From positions 1-64,000 of the forward strand of contig CAIYPA010000458.1 in the NCBI GenBank assembly GCA_903927965.1: 64,000 bases of DNA. The letters are read 5' to 3'. The stretch comes from an uncultured Bacteroidia bacterium. Lineage in GTDB: Bacteria; Bacteroidota; Bacteroidia; Bacteroidales; Prolixibacteraceae. The notes below the pieces were generated by a model. It was not told the DNA's origin and searched no databases. It worked only from the letters and a program-made list of their open reading frames with translations. The translations under genes were made by a program, and so were the position numbers. Every line of letters begins with the position of its first letter. Position 1 is the stretch's first letter. Positions 25,839 to 35,989 of the stretch are shown here, piece by piece.

Positions 25839-27221
25839 ATGAAACGACATATAAAGAAACTGATTTGGTTTGGTATTCCGGTATTGATTGCTGTTTTTGT
25901 CTGGTGGAGATGGGACAATTGGTTCTCCAATGAACCCGAACCACTTTATGTCTCCTCGCCTATGCCTGACAGGATACTTCTCTCGTGGTCGGGCGACCCA
26001 TTCAATTCACGAGATGTAACCTGGCAAGGGGATACCTTGGCAAAAGAGGGGTCACTGCAGATTTCAGGTGGATCAAATCCGGCAGATACCATATTGTATA
26101 GGTCCTCACCCAAAATCATAAGAACATCGGGTGGTGCGGCATCTTACTTTAGAGTTGCCTTAACAAAACTTTTACCCGGCCAAGCCTATCGTTACCGTGT
26201 CGCCAACGGGCCCAACTGGTCCGATTGGTTTACCTTTAAAGTTGACAAACCCACAAATGGTGCTTACTCTTTTATCTATATAGGTGATGTTCAGGATTCG
26301 GTGAACGGCGTTTCCGGCGAATTGTTTCACCGGGCTTATGCCAATCAGCCAGATGCGGCTTTTATGATGTTTATTGGCGATATGATCGAAAGGCCACACG
26401 ATGCCTATTGGGGCGTATGGTTCAAGTCGGGCGGGACGATTTTCCAAACCCTTCCGATTATAGCATCTCCCGGCAATCATGAATATTATAAGGGATTGAT
26501 CCAAACATTGGATAATCGGTGGATGGCCCACTTCCCGTTCCCACAAAACGGACCACCCAATTTTTTGGGACGTACCTGTTATTGGGATTATCAAAATACA
26601 AGGTACATTAGTATTGACAGCAACGGAATCCAAACGATCCCGTCTGCCCTCGAACATCGAAATTGGCTAAAATCCGTACTTGAAAGTACCCATCAAAGAT
26701 GGATCGTTGTCATGATGCACCACCCGCTTTATTCCACAAGCCGTGGCCGTGATTACTTTTATTTCAGGTGGTTGTTCAAATCTTTATTCGATAAATACAA
26801 TGTGGACCTTGTCCTTCAGGGACACGATCATGCCTACGGCAGGTTGGCCCATATTGAGAATTCAGAAGACAACCAAAAACAGGGGCCTGTTTATGTGGTC
26901 ACCCACGCAAGCCCTAAATTGTACGATGTTGGTTTTTCCAAAAAAATGGATATGTTGGCAACAAATACCCAAATGTACCAGTTGCTTGATGTGACCAACG
27001 ATTCGATCAGGTGCAGGACATATACCTATGATGGGACCTTCTTTGATGGATTTACGATCATTAAAAATGGCTCTGGAGACAAGTCTGTAAAAGAATACGC
27101 ACCTTTGAACAGTGATAAATTCCTACAACCAACCAAGAGCTTTATCAGGAAAAGTTCAGAAAAAGAGCTCGAAAAGTACAAAAACGACATGCAGGAATGG
27201 GAAAAAAGCAAATTAAAGTAG
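25839..27221 (+). CDS. Membrane-anchored metallophosphoesterase, purple acid phosphatase-like
   Basis: 460 residues from the ATG at 25839 (TTG two codons upstream is less likely). One N-terminal membrane helix, then a fibronectin-like domain (LLPGQAYRYRVANGPNWSDWFTF) as in purple acid phosphatases. The metallophosphatase motifs follow in order: YIGDVQD, FIGDMIE, PGNHEYY, VMMHHPLY and GHDHAYGR, giving the dinuclear metal site. It should hydrolyse phosphate mono- or diesters at the periplasmic face. The tail is highly charged (KSSEKELEKYKNDMQEWEKS). It precedes argH by 53 bases on the same strand; a functional link is not evident. Confidence 0.92.
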   Translation: MKRHIKKLIWFGIPVLIAVFVWWRWDNWFSNEPEPLYVSSPMPDRILLSWSGDPFNSRDVTWQGDTLAKEGSLQISGGSNPADTILYRSSPKIIRTSGGAASYFRVALTKLLPGQAYRYRVANGPNWSDWFTFKVDKPTNGAYSFIYIGDVQDSVNGVSGELFHRAYANQPDAAFMMFIGDMIERPHDAYWGVWFKSGGTIFQTLPIIASPGNHEYYKGLIQTLDNRWMAHFPFPQNGPPNFLGRTCYWDYQNTRYISIDSNGIQTIPSALEHRNWLKSVLESTHQRWIVVMMHHPLYSTSRGRDYFYFRWLFKSLFDKYNVDLVLQGHDHAYGRLAHIENSEDNQKQGPVYVVTHASPKLYDVGFSKKMDMLATNTQMYQLLDVTNDSIRCRTYTYDGTFFDGFTIIKNGSGDKSVKEYAPLNSDKFLQPTKSFIRKSSEKELEKYKNDMQEWEKSKLK

Positions 27222-27274
27222 GGTTCATCATCAGATTATCGTATTTTTGCCAGTTCAACTGTAATTAGGAACAC

Positions 27275-28624
27275 ATGAAACTTTGGGACAAAGGCACAGC
27301 GATCAATCAACTTATCGAATCTTTTACAATTGGCCGCGACACGGAAATGGACTTTTTCTTAGCCGAATTCGATGTGCTCGGTTCACTGGCCCATATTAAA
27401 ATGCTTGAATCCATCGGATTGCTTTCATCCACCGAACTCGAGTTGCTCAGTGAAGCTCTGCGAGAAATTTATTATGATATCAAGGCCGGTAAATTTGAGA
27501 TAGAAAGTGGTAGCGAGGATGTTCATACACAGGTTGAACTGATGCTTACCCGGAAATTAGGGGATGTCGGAAAAAAGATTCATAGTGGCCGGTCACGAAA
27601 TGATCAGGTACTACTTGATTTAAAACTGTTTACACGAAGCGAAATTAAATCGGTGGTCGATCTGACTGTCGAACTTTTTGAGGTGCTGATTACTCAAAGC
27701 GAAAAATACAAAGAGGTCCTGATGCCGGGTTATACCCATCTGCAGATTGCGATGCCTTCCTCCTTTGGTTTGTGGTTTGGGGCTTACGCTGAAAGCCTGA
27801 TCGACGATTTGATCCTGCTGCAGGCCGCCTACCAATTGGCTGATCAGAACCCGCTTGGGTCTGCCGCTGGTTATGGTTCTTCCTTTCCACTTGACCGGCA
27901 ATTGACAACAGATCTTTTAGGCTTTGAATCAATGAATTACAATGTAGTTTATGCCCAAATGGGACGAGGGAAAGTCGAAAAAACAGTGGCTTTTGCGCTT
28001 GCTTCAATTGCAGGGACCTTATCAAAGTTGGCATATGATGTATGCCTTTTCATGAGCCAGAATTTTAATTTTGTGACCCTGCCCGATGAACTTACTACAG
28101 GTTCGAGCATCATGCCCCACAAAAAAAATCCCGATGTCTTTGAGTTGCTCCGCTCACATTGCAATCACATCCAATCGGTTCCAAACCAGATCTTATTAAT
28201 GACCAACAATCTTCCAAGTGGCTATTTCCGTGACTTACAATTAATTAAAGAAATTTACATTCCCGCTTTCGCTGAGCTGAAAAGCTGTCTTGCAATTGCT
28301 TCGTTTGCAATCAGTAACATTAAAGTAAATGTGAAGATTATGGAAGATCCTCGTTACGATTACGTTTATAGCGTTGAGGAGGTAAACAAAAGGGTTTTGG
28401 AAGGAGTTCCATTCCGCGAAGCTTACCGTCAGGTTGGTGAATTGATCAACAATGGTCAATTTCAGCCAGATAAAAATATTCGTCACACTCATGAAGGGAG
28501 CATAGGAAACCTTTGCCTCAACCAGATAAAAGAAAAGATGGCAAAAGTTATAAGTCGTTTTAAGTTTGGCAGATCTGAAAATGCATTTGGAAAACTACTT
28601 TCCACCGATGATAATCAGGGTTAA
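27275..28624 (+). CDS. argH: Argininosuccinate lyase
   Basis: 449 residues, usual for the family. Cleaves argininosuccinate to arginine and fumarate, the last step of arginine synthesis. Visible motifs: SEDVHTQVE and GKIHSGRSRNDQV-type substrate-binding region (HSGRSRNDQV near residue 102), PGYTHLQIAMP, and the fumarase-family signature GSSIMPHKKNP near residue 277, which contains the catalytic Ser loop. The start LWDKGTAINQLIESFTIG matches Bacteroidota ArgH. The arg neighbours are absent here; it sits next to nitrogen-assimilation genes. Confidence 0.97.
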   Translation: MKLWDKGTAINQLIESFTIGRDTEMDFFLAEFDVLGSLAHIKMLESIGLLSSTELELLSEALREIYYDIKAGKFEIESGSEDVHTQVELMLTRKLGDVGKKIHSGRSRNDQVLLDLKLFTRSEIKSVVDLTVELFEVLITQSEKYKEVLMPGYTHLQIAMPSSFGLWFGAYAESLIDDLILLQAAYQLADQNPLGSAAGYGSSFPLDRQLTTDLLGFESMNYNVVYAQMGRGKVEKTVAFALASIAGTLSKLAYDVCLFMSQNFNFVTLPDELTTGSSIMPHKKNPDVFELLRSHCNHIQSVPNQILLMTNNLPSGYFRDLQLIKEIYIPAFAELKSCLAIASFAISNIKVNVKIMEDPRYDYVYSVEEVNKRVLEGVPFREAYRQVGELINNGQFQPDKNIRHTHEGSIGNLCLNQIKEKMAKVISRFKFGRSENAFGKLLSTDDNQG

Positions 28625-29015
28625 AATGGCCATTATTTCGGCTTTTGTAAAAAGGATTATATCTTTAAAAACGTTAATATAAGTGTCAATTTGACGAAAT
28701 AACCTTGTTTTTTATATCGTATTGATATTTAATAATTTTTTAATATTTGTACCTGAGTGATTGTATATCATGTGTTTGGGTTCAATAATCAGGAGTATTC
28801 CCACTCTGACCAATTGTTTTCAATTATAAAAGTAAAGGTTATTGTTTGTTATTTTAAGGGAAAACACTACTTTTGATTTTAATTATTAAGTAATAGGTCT
28901 TATTTTCTTTCATATTGTTACTCATTATTGAATTTTAATTGAACTTTTACTATTAGATTATCACAATTGCTTCCGATCTGATTTCAGTTAGGGGGTTTTG
29001 CTAATTTTACATCAC
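28625..29015. other. Gene-free leader of gltB
   Basis: About 390 AT-rich bases between argH and gltB. The only structured word noticed is the palindrome GTCAATTTGAC (28685-28695). No terminator with a clear stem, no leader peptide and no known riboswitch was recognised. The gltBD promoter is expected here. Confidence 0.5.
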
Positions 29016-32000
29016 ATGGAACAGAAAAGATTTCCAAAAATTCAGGGATTGTACGATCCCGCCAATGAACACGACGCTTGTGGGATCGGTTTTGTGGCTC
29101 ACATCAAAGGCCAGAAATCACACGATATCATCCAGCGTGGATTAACGGTCTTGTTGAATATGGACCATCGTGGTGCGACAAGTTCTGACAATAAGACCGG
29201 TGATGGTGCCGGTATCCTGATGCAAATTCCGCATGATTTTTATATTTCTTTGAAAATCAGTGTTCCTGAGCGTGGTAAATATGGTACCGGATTGGTATTT
29301 TTACCTGTTAATGAGGAAGAAGCAGATTATTGCGTCGAAGTCCTTAATCGTTTTGTCGAAGCAGAAGGCCTTCAGGTTATCCAATGGCGCCCTGTGCCAG
29401 TCGATAGTTCCGTGATCGGTGAAATTGCCAAACGATCCGAACCACGAATCCGTCAGATCTTTGTTAAGGGGAATTATGAACAGGATATCCTGGAAAGGAA
29501 ACTTTATCTTGCCCGTAAACAGGCTGAAAGGACTGTACGTGGATCCCAACTTGCGGAAAAGGATTCTTTTTATTTGCCTAGCTTTTCAAGTAAAGTTTTG
29601 ATCTATAAGGGTATGTTTACTCCTGGTCAATTACGGGATTACTTCAAGGATCTTACAAATCCAGCCATGACCAGTGCCATTGCCCTTGTCCATTCCCGTT
29701 TTAGCACGAACACATTCCCGACCTGGGATCTGGCACAACCGTTCCGGATGATTGCCCACAATGGTGAAATCAATACGATCAAAGGAAACCGTCAGTGGAT
29801 GCATGCACGTGAATCGCTGCTCGAATCGGATCTTTTTGGCGAAGACCTTGACAAGCTGTTCCCCATCATCGAGCCGGGAAAATCAGATTCCTCCTCATTC
29901 GACAATACGCTTGAATTCCTTCATATGACAGGAAGGAGCATGCCACATTCTTTGTGCATGTTGATCCCGGAATCTTTCAACGAGAAAAATCCGATCCCTG
30001 AGAGCCTCAAGGCATTTTATGAATACCACTCCACGCTGATGGAACCATGGGACGGACCTGCTTCTATGGTTTTCTCCGATGGCCGTTACATCGGTGGCAC
30101 GCTCGACCGGAGTGGTTTGCGTCCTTCAAGGTACGTGATTACCAATCACGATATGATCGTAATGGGATCAGAGGTGGGTGTTCAGGTTTTCCCGGCCAAC
30201 GAAATCAAGGAGAAGGGTCGTTTAAGGCCCGGAAAATTATTGCTTGTTGACACACAGTTGGGGATCATTATTCCCGACCAGGAAGTCAAAGCGGAATTGA
30301 GCCGTAAAAATCCATATATCAACTGGCTGAAAGAGAATAGGTTGGAGCTTGAGGCCATAAAGGTGAAACAGAGGGTATCCTCCGGTATGGGCGATCAGTT
30401 CGCTCCCTACTCTAAAGTATTTGGTTACAGCAAAGAGGAGATGATGCTTATTATCAAAGAGATGGCGGAAACTGCCCAGGAACCGACAAGTTCAATGGGC
30501 AATGATACCCCTTTGGCTGTCTTCTCCGATAAACCAAAGCGTTTTTTCAGTTATTTCCGCCAATTGTTCGCGCAGGTCACCAATCCGCCAATTGACCCGA
30601 TCCGTGAAGGTTTGGTCATGTCGTTGACAAATTACATTGGTTCATTAAGCAGTAATATCCTTGACGATACGCCAAAGCATTGCAAACTGATCAAATTCGA
30701 TAGCCCGATTATTACAAATACCGATCTTGGCAAGATTAAAGACCTTAAACATGAGACATTTACTCATGTGACAATACCCATGCTTTTCTCTGTAAAGGAT
30801 GGTGTTGAAGGTTTCAAGAAAGCATTCAAGGCAATGCTTGAAAGTGCCGAGAAAGCCGTTGATGATAAAAAGAACTTTATCATCCTAACCGACCGCAATG
30901 TTTCGGAAGATATGGTTCCAATTCCATCACTCCTTTCAGTTGCGGCTGTCCATCATCACCTGATCCAGAACAAGAAACGAATGCAGATCGGGATCATTGT
31001 CGAAACCGGCGAGCCACGCGAGATCATGCACTTTGCCCTCTTGTTAGGTTATGGTGCCAGCGTTGTAAATCCGTACCTTGCTTTTGCAGCCATTGATTAT
31101 CTTGTTACTGAGGGTGAAATTAAGTTGCCATATACCGAAGCACGTAAAAATTACATAAAAGCAATCGACAAAGGCCTATTGAAGATCATGTCGAAAATGG
31201 GTATTTCAACGCTCCGTTCCTATCATGGTTCACAATTATTTGAAGCATTGGGTGTTAGTGATGAGTTGATCAATAACTATTTCAAAGGTACCCCTTCCCG
31301 TATCGGTGGTGTGAGCTACGATGAGATTTTTAAGGAGGCGATGATTTTCCATGACGATGCCTATAAAAGTCCGCCCAAAAAAGCATTGTTCTCAACAGTT
31401 GGGGAATACCATTACCGCAACAATGGGGAATTCCATGCATGGAACCCACAAAGTGTTGCCTTGTTGCAATGGGCAACAAAAACCAATGATTATAAGACTT
31501 ATAAGAAATTCAGTAAGCTGGTAGATGAGCAAAATTCGAAACCAGCCTTTGTCCGTGGTGCCTTAAAATGGAAGCTGAATCCGATTCCGATTGAGGAAGT
31601 CGAGTCGGCAGATGAAATCCTGAAAAGGTTTGTGACAGGTGCAATGTCATACGGGTCAATATCAAAAGAAGCCCACGAAGCGCTTGCCATTGCCATGAAC
31701 ACGATAGGTGGCCGGAGCAATACAGGTGAAGGTGGCGAAGATGCAGGACGTTTTGGAACTGACCGGAATTCAAAAATCAAACAGGTTGCCTCAGGCCGTT
31801 TTGGTGTGACCAACAATTACCTGATCAATGCTGTCGAACTTCAGATAAAGATCGCTCAGGGCGCAAAACCTGGAGAAGGTGGGCAATTGCCTGGTTTTAA
31901 GGTAAATAAAATTATTGCGAAGCTGAGACATTCAACACCGGGGATCACTTTGATTTCACCACCGCCCCATCACGATATTTATTCTATTGAGGATCTTGCT

Positions 32001-33533
32001 CAGTTGATCTTCGACCTGAAGAATGTGAATCCTGATGCAAAGGTATCGGTTAAATTGGTGGCCGAATCAGGCGTAGGAACAATTGCTGCTGGAGTTGCCA
32101 AAGGGTTCTCCGATATTATCATTATTAGTGGATGTGAAGGTGGTACAGGCGCATCTCCTGCAAGTTCTATTAAACATGCAGGTTTGCCTGCTGAATTTGG
32201 GATTGCCGAAACGCAGCAGACCCTGGTAATGAATAATTTAAGGGGACGTGTAAAACTTCAGGTTGACGGCCAGTTGAAAACAGGGCGTGATGTTGTGATC
32301 ATGGGGATGTTGGGTGCCGAGGAATTTGGTTTCGCAACAGGAGCCCTGATCTCACTTGGATGTATCATGATGCGCAAATGCCACCTCAATACTTGTCCGG
32401 CCGGTGTCGCAACCCAAAATAAAAATCTAAGGAAGAGATTTTTGGGACGATCTGAATATGTGATCAACTATTTTAAGTTTATATCGGAGGAGATTCGTGA
32501 ATACATGGCTGAAATAGGTGTGCGCAAATTCGACGATCTTGTTGGTAGGGTTGACTGGTTGGAGCAAAACGATGAAGTGAAAAACTGGAAGATGAAAAAC
32601 GTAGATTTTTCCAAATTTCTTCACTATCCTGAGGAAGCCCAGATCTATCCGATCCGCAATACACATCCAAATACGAAGAACCTGGATGATGTAATCGATA
32701 AGACATTGATCCGTGAGGCCAACAAAGCCATCAAGAGTGGCGAAAAAGTGTGGCTGGCTTACGAAATTAACAATGTCATGAGGACCGTCGGAGCCATGCT
32801 ATCAGGAAAAATTTCCAAGCGTTATGGCGAAGAAGGGCTCCCAAAAGATACGATCAACTGTACTTTCAGGGGAACTGCAGGTCAGAGTTTTGGTGCCTTC
32901 CTTGTTAAAGGTGTATCATTCAGACTTGAAGGCGATTCAAACGATTACCTTGGAAAAGGGCTTTCAGGGGGTAAAATAATAGTTGTCCCACCAGTTGGTA
33001 CAACATTCCAACCAGAGAAAAATATAATTGTTGGAAATACAACCCTTTATGGTGCCACAAGTGGCGAAGTTTATATTCAGGGCGTAGCAGGTGAACGTTT
33101 TTGTGTACGGAATTCAGGATCCAAGGCTGTTGTTGAAGGAACCGGCGACCATTGCTGTGAATACATGACTGGTGGACGCACTGTAGTTCTTGGAACTACG
33201 GGACGTAATTTTGCAGCGGGGATGAGCGGCGGTATTGCCTATGTGCTTGACGATAATGGCAATTTCGAGTATTTCTGCAACAAAGGGCTCGTTGAACTGG
33301 GACCTGTTGAGGACAAGGCTGATATCATGGAATTACAGGATATGATCGGGAAACACCTTCTTTATACACAAAGTCCGCTTGCCGGAAAAGTATTGACCAA
33401 TTGGGAAGAGTATCTCCCCAAATTTGTCAAGGTCATTCCTTTGGAGTATAAGAAAGTGTTGAATGAGATGAAATTAAAAGAGGTGAAACGAAAACTTGAA
33501 CTTGCCGAAGATGCACCCGACAGAAGGGAGTAA
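29016..33533 (+). CDS. gltB: Glutamate synthase, large subunit
   Basis: 1505 residues from the ATG at 29016; a TTG six codons upstream is unlikely. The N-terminal Ntn-glutaminase domain begins at Cys22 (HDACGIGFVAHIKG) after a short propeptide. The central FMN-binding synthase domain has GAMSYGSISKEAH, GEGGEDAGRFG and the Cys cluster CHLNTCPAGVATQ for the 3Fe-4S centre. The C-terminal GXGXG helix domain has GLSGGKIIV and GERFCVRNSG. With GltD it converts 2-oxoglutarate and glutamine to two glutamates, completing assimilation of ammonium brought in by the Amt proteins upstream. Confidence 0.98.
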   Translation: MEQKRFPKIQGLYDPANEHDACGIGFVAHIKGQKSHDIIQRGLTVLLNMDHRGATSSDNKTGDGAGILMQIPHDFYISLKISVPERGKYGTGLVFLPVNEEEADYCVEVLNRFVEAEGLQVIQWRPVPVDSSVIGEIAKRSEPRIRQIFVKGNYEQDILERKLYLARKQAERTVRGSQLAEKDSFYLPSFSSKVLIYKGMFTPGQLRDYFKDLTNPAMTSAIALVHSRFSTNTFPTWDLAQPFRMIAHNGEINTIKGNRQWMHARESLLESDLFGEDLDKLFPIIEPGKSDSSSFDNTLEFLHMTGRSMPHSLCMLIPESFNEKNPIPESLKAFYEYHSTLMEPWDGPASMVFSDGRYIGGTLDRSGLRPSRYVITNHDMIVMGSEVGVQVFPANEIKEKGRLRPGKLLLVDTQLGIIIPDQEVKAELSRKNPYINWLKENRLELEAIKVKQRVSSGMGDQFAPYSKVFGYSKEEMMLIIKEMAETAQEPTSSMGNDTPLAVFSDKPKRFFSYFRQLFAQVTNPPIDPIREGLVMSLTNYIGSLSSNILDDTPKHCKLIKFDSPIITNTDLGKIKDLKHETFTHVTIPMLFSVKDGVEGFKKAFKAMLESAEKAVDDKKNFIILTDRNVSEDMVPIPSLLSVAAVHHHLIQNKKRMQIGIIVETGEPREIMHFALLLGYGASVVNPYLAFAAIDYLVTEGEIKLPYTEARKNYIKAIDKGLLKIMSKMGISTLRSYHGSQLFEALGVSDELINNYFKGTPSRIGGVSYDEIFKEAMIFHDDAYKSPPKKALFSTVGEYHYRNNGEFHAWNPQSVALLQWATKTNDYKTYKKFSKLVDEQNSKPAFVRGALKWKLNPIPIEEVESADEILKRFVTGAMSYGSISKEAHEALAIAMNTIGGRSNTGEGGEDAGRFGTDRNSKIKQVASGRFGVTNNYLINAVELQIKIAQGAKPGEGGQLPGFKVNKIIAKLRHSTPGITLISPPPHHDIYSIEDLAQLIFDLKNVNPDAKVSVKLVAESGVGTIAAGVAKGFSDIIIISGCEGGTGASPASSIKHAGLPAEFGIAETQQTLVMNNLRGRVKLQVDGQLKTGRDVVIMGMLGAEEFGFATGALISLGCIMMRKCHLNTCPAGVATQNKNLRKRFLGRSEYVINYFKFISEEIREYMAEIGVRKFDDLVGRVDWLEQNDEVKNWKMKNVDFSKFLHYPEEAQIYPIRNTHPNTKNLDDVIDKTLIREANKAIKSGEKVWLAYEINNVMRTVGAMLSGKISKRYGEEGLPKDTINCTFRGTAGQSFGAFLVKGVSFRLEGDSNDYLGKGLSGGKIIVVPPVGTTFQPEKNIIVGNTTLYGATSGEVYIQGVAGERFCVRNSGSKAVVEGTGDHCCEYMTGGRTVVLGTTGRNFAAGMSGGIAYVLDDNGNFEYFCNKGLVELGPVEDKADIMELQDMIGKHLLYTQSPLAGKVLTNWEEYLPKFVKVIPLEYKKVLNEMKLKEVKRKLELAEDAPDRRE

Positions 33534-33585
33534 AAGGTAGAAGTGAGCAAACGTTGAACACAAACAAAGATTAAAGTTTCAAAAA

Positions 33586-35001
33586 ATGGGAAATCCAAAA
33601 GGTTTTATCGAAATAGGACGTAAAGAGGGTGGTTACCGACCCCTGAACGAGCGGATATTTGATTATGGCGAAGTTGAACAAACGTTGAACGAAAACGACC
33701 GCAAAGATCAGGCTTCGCGGTGCATGGATTGCGGCATTCCTTTTTGCCACAGTTCTTGTCCTGTAGAAAGCAATATTCCTGAATGGCAGGACGCTGTTTA
33801 CAAAAACAAATGGGACGAAGCCTATGACCTGCTCAATGCAACCAATAGCTTTCCTGAGTTTACAGGAAGGGTTTGTCCTGCTCCTTGTGAGAAGTCGTGT
33901 GTTTTGGCTATTCATGCCGAAGCTGTCACCATCCGTGAAAACGAGTGTGCCATCGTTGAAAAAGCTTTCGATTCAGGCTACGTTGTTCCCCAGGTTCCTG
34001 TAAAAAGGACAGGCAAGAAAATTGCAGTGATCGGCTCGGGTCCTGCCGGTTTATCAACTGCCGACGTACTAAATCAGGCTGGTCACACAGTCACAGTTTT
34101 TGAACAGGACGATAAAGTCGGTGGCTTACTCCGTTATGGAATCCCCGATTTCAAATTAAGCAAAACGGTGATTGACAGAAGGATCAATCTATTTGAAAAA
34201 GAGGGCATTACATTTAAGGTAAACACTAAAGTTGGTCAGGATTATCCTGCCGATAAATTGCTCAATGATTTTGATGCAATTTGTTTGGCTTGTGGCGCAA
34301 TGGATCCACGTGATTTGCCTGCCGATGGGCGCGAGTTGAAAGGGATCCATTTTGCGATGGACTTCCTCAAACAACAAAATAAAACCGTTAATGGTGAGCA
34401 CATTGCCGAGGCAAAGCGGATCTCAGCAAAGGATAAAAAAGTGCTTGTGATTGGTGGTGGCGATACTGGTTCCGATTGTGTTGGGACTTCCATTCGTCAG
34501 AAAGCAGCTTCTGTTACCCAAATCGAGATCCTTGCGAAACCATTTGATAAGAGAACAGACGACAATCCATGGCCATTCTGGCCCAATACGCTTAGAACTT
34601 CCAGCTCACATCTCGAAGGGTGTACAAGAAGGTGGAGCCTTGCCACAAAGCGGTTTATTGGTAAAAATGGTCATCTTACTGGAGTTGAGGTTGTCCAGGT
34701 TGAATGGGTTCTTGAGAATGGCCGTATGAATATGAAAGAGGTACCGGGAACGATTGAGGTCATCGAAGCCGATCTGGTACTTTTGTCAATGGGATTTCTT
34801 TCGCCGATCCATGCTGGGTTGCTTGATAGTTTGGGTGTTGAGTACGACCCGCGCGGAAACGTAAAATCAGTTGACAACTCCACCAACCTCGATAAAATCT
34901 TTGTCGCAGGTGATGTTACAAGGGGTGCAAGCTTGGTGGTCTGGGCCATCCGCTCAGGACGCGATGCAGCCAAGAAGATCAATGAATATGTTATGGAATA
35001 G
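33586..35001 (+). CDS. gltD: Glutamate synthase, small subunit
   Basis: 471 residues. The N-terminal Fe-S region holds CMDCGIPFCHSSCPV and CPAPCEKSC, the two Cys groups for 4Fe-4S clusters. The FAD-binding motif IGSGPAGLSTADVL follows near residue 147, and the NAD(P)-binding motif VIGGGDTGSDCVG near 288. It passes electrons from NADPH to GltB. It lies 52 bases after gltB and ends at a strong terminator, so gltBD is a closed two-gene operon. Confidence 0.98.
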   Translation: MGNPKGFIEIGRKEGGYRPLNERIFDYGEVEQTLNENDRKDQASRCMDCGIPFCHSSCPVESNIPEWQDAVYKNKWDEAYDLLNATNSFPEFTGRVCPAPCEKSCVLAIHAEAVTIRENECAIVEKAFDSGYVVPQVPVKRTGKKIAVIGSGPAGLSTADVLNQAGHTVTVFEQDDKVGGLLRYGIPDFKLSKTVIDRRINLFEKEGITFKVNTKVGQDYPADKLLNDFDAICLACGAMDPRDLPADGRELKGIHFAMDFLKQQNKTVNGEHIAEAKRISAKDKKVLVIGGGDTGSDCVGTSIRQKAASVTQIEILAKPFDKRTDDNPWPFWPNTLRTSSSHLEGCTRRWSLATKRFIGKNGHLTGVEVVQVEWVLENGRMNMKEVPGTIEVIEADLVLLSMGFLSPIHAGLLDSLGVEYDPRGNVKSVDNSTNLDKIFVAGDVTRGASLVVWAIRSGRDAAKKINEYVME

Positions 35002-35034
35002 ATAGTTAGAATATTTATCCATCGTAGGATAATT

Positions 35035-35064
35035 AAAAAGGCCGGTCAGATGATCGGCCTTTTT
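35035..35064. terminator. Terminator after gltD; left arm of a flanking inverted repeat
   Basis: AAAAAGGCCG (35035-35044) and CGGCCTTTTT (35055-35064) form the hairpin and a T-run follows on either strand, so it may stop both gltD and the converging gene. Its 24-base core (35039-35062) recurs inverted at 35960-35983 with a single mismatch. Confidence 0.85.
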
Positions 35065-35071
35065 AATGTAA

Positions 35072-35926
35072 TTATAGTTTTTCAATTTCCGAAATTGATA
35101 ATCCCGTCGCATTGCTGATCAATTCATTAGCAGCACCCGCTTTAATCAGATTTTTGGCTATTTCAATATCCCTATTTTTTATGATCCTATCCAATTCATC
35201 GGCTTTCCATGTTTTAACCATACTTGCCTTGTAACTTAGGTCTTCCAGGTATTTGATATATAAAGCTTTCTCCTTTATTGATAATTTGTCAAGTTTCAGG
35301 ATTTCCTTTGCCAGCACTAACCCTTTTGCATTGAACCCTTCGAGAATTTCGTCATTTTTTAAGAAGTAAATCCATTCGTCCAACGTATCCTTTGCAATAT
35401 TGTTAAACTGGTTAACTTTTATTAGATAATATTCTGGAAGCAGTTGAAAAGGATCTGTTTTGTCAAACATCTCCATTTGTTTTGGGGAGAGCTTCAACAG
35501 GTCTGACTTGTGAACACCCTTGAAATCAGTTCTTCCATGATAGATGTAGTCATCACCTTGTCCCAAATCGAAGTAAACAATATTTATGGAATAGACTTTT
35601 TTGATCTTGTCGTAGGGTTCACCGAGATTGATGTATTCGCTGATCACTTTGGCCGTACCATAAATCATCCTTTGAAAGTAATCGTACTCATTCTGATTCT
35701 GAATCTCAATGATCAGCATTTCGCCTTTGCCATCTTCAACCAAAATATCGACCCGGTTAAATTTATCGTCCAAAGAAATCTGATTGGATTCACTGTCTAG
35801 TATTCTGTTGATCTTTAGGTCGGTATATAAAAGTTCAGATAAAAAACCTTCCAGGACTGTGAAATTTGCTTTATTCCTCAGCAGTCTTTTAATTGCCCAA
35901 TCGAACCGGATAAGATTTTTCTGCAT
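35072..35926 (-). CDS. PD-(D/E)XK nuclease-family transposase (Rpn-like, PF12784 type)
   Basis: 284 residues from the ATG at 35926. The N-terminus FDWAIKRLLRNKANFTVLEGFLSELL and the nuclease core DKFNRVDILVED...MLIIEIQNQ (Asp and Glu-x-Gln of the PD-(D/E)XK fold) identify the Rpn/PD-(D/E)XK transposase family, whose members promote recombination or act on DNA. The C-terminus ISNATGLSISEIEKL is a short helical motif shared with the paralogue at 60425 (VATGLSEHEIERL). The gene is bracketed by a nearly perfect inverted repeat, which hints at a self-contained element of about 945 bases. Activity is not shown by sequence. Confidence 0.85.
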   Translation of the reverse strand: MQKNLIRFDWAIKRLLRNKANFTVLEGFLSELLYTDLKINRILDSESNQISLDDKFNRVDILVEDGKGEMLIIEIQNQNEYDYFQRMIYGTAKVISEYINLGEPYDKIKKVYSINIVYFDLGQGDDYIYHGRTDFKGVHKSDLLKLSPKQMEMFDKTDPFQLLPEYYLIKVNQFNNIAKDTLDEWIYFLKNDEILEGFNAKGLVLAKEILKLDKLSIKEKALYIKYLEDLSYKASMVKTWKADELDRIIKNRDIEIAKNLIKAGAANELISNATGLSISEIEKL

Positions 35927-35959
35927 TTTGATTACTTTGTAACAAATATACAAAAAAAT

Positions 35960-35983
35960 AAAGGCCGATCATCCGACCGGCCT
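35960..35983 (-). terminator. Terminator after nitroreductase; right arm of flanking inverted repeat
   Basis: The 24 bases are the inverse complement of 35039-35062 except for one position. On the minus strand the hairpin GGCCGGTC...GATCGGCC is followed by TTTATTTTTTTG, so it also fits a terminator for the nitroreductase gene ending at 35990. Confidence 0.75.
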
Positions 35984-35989
35984 CCATTT

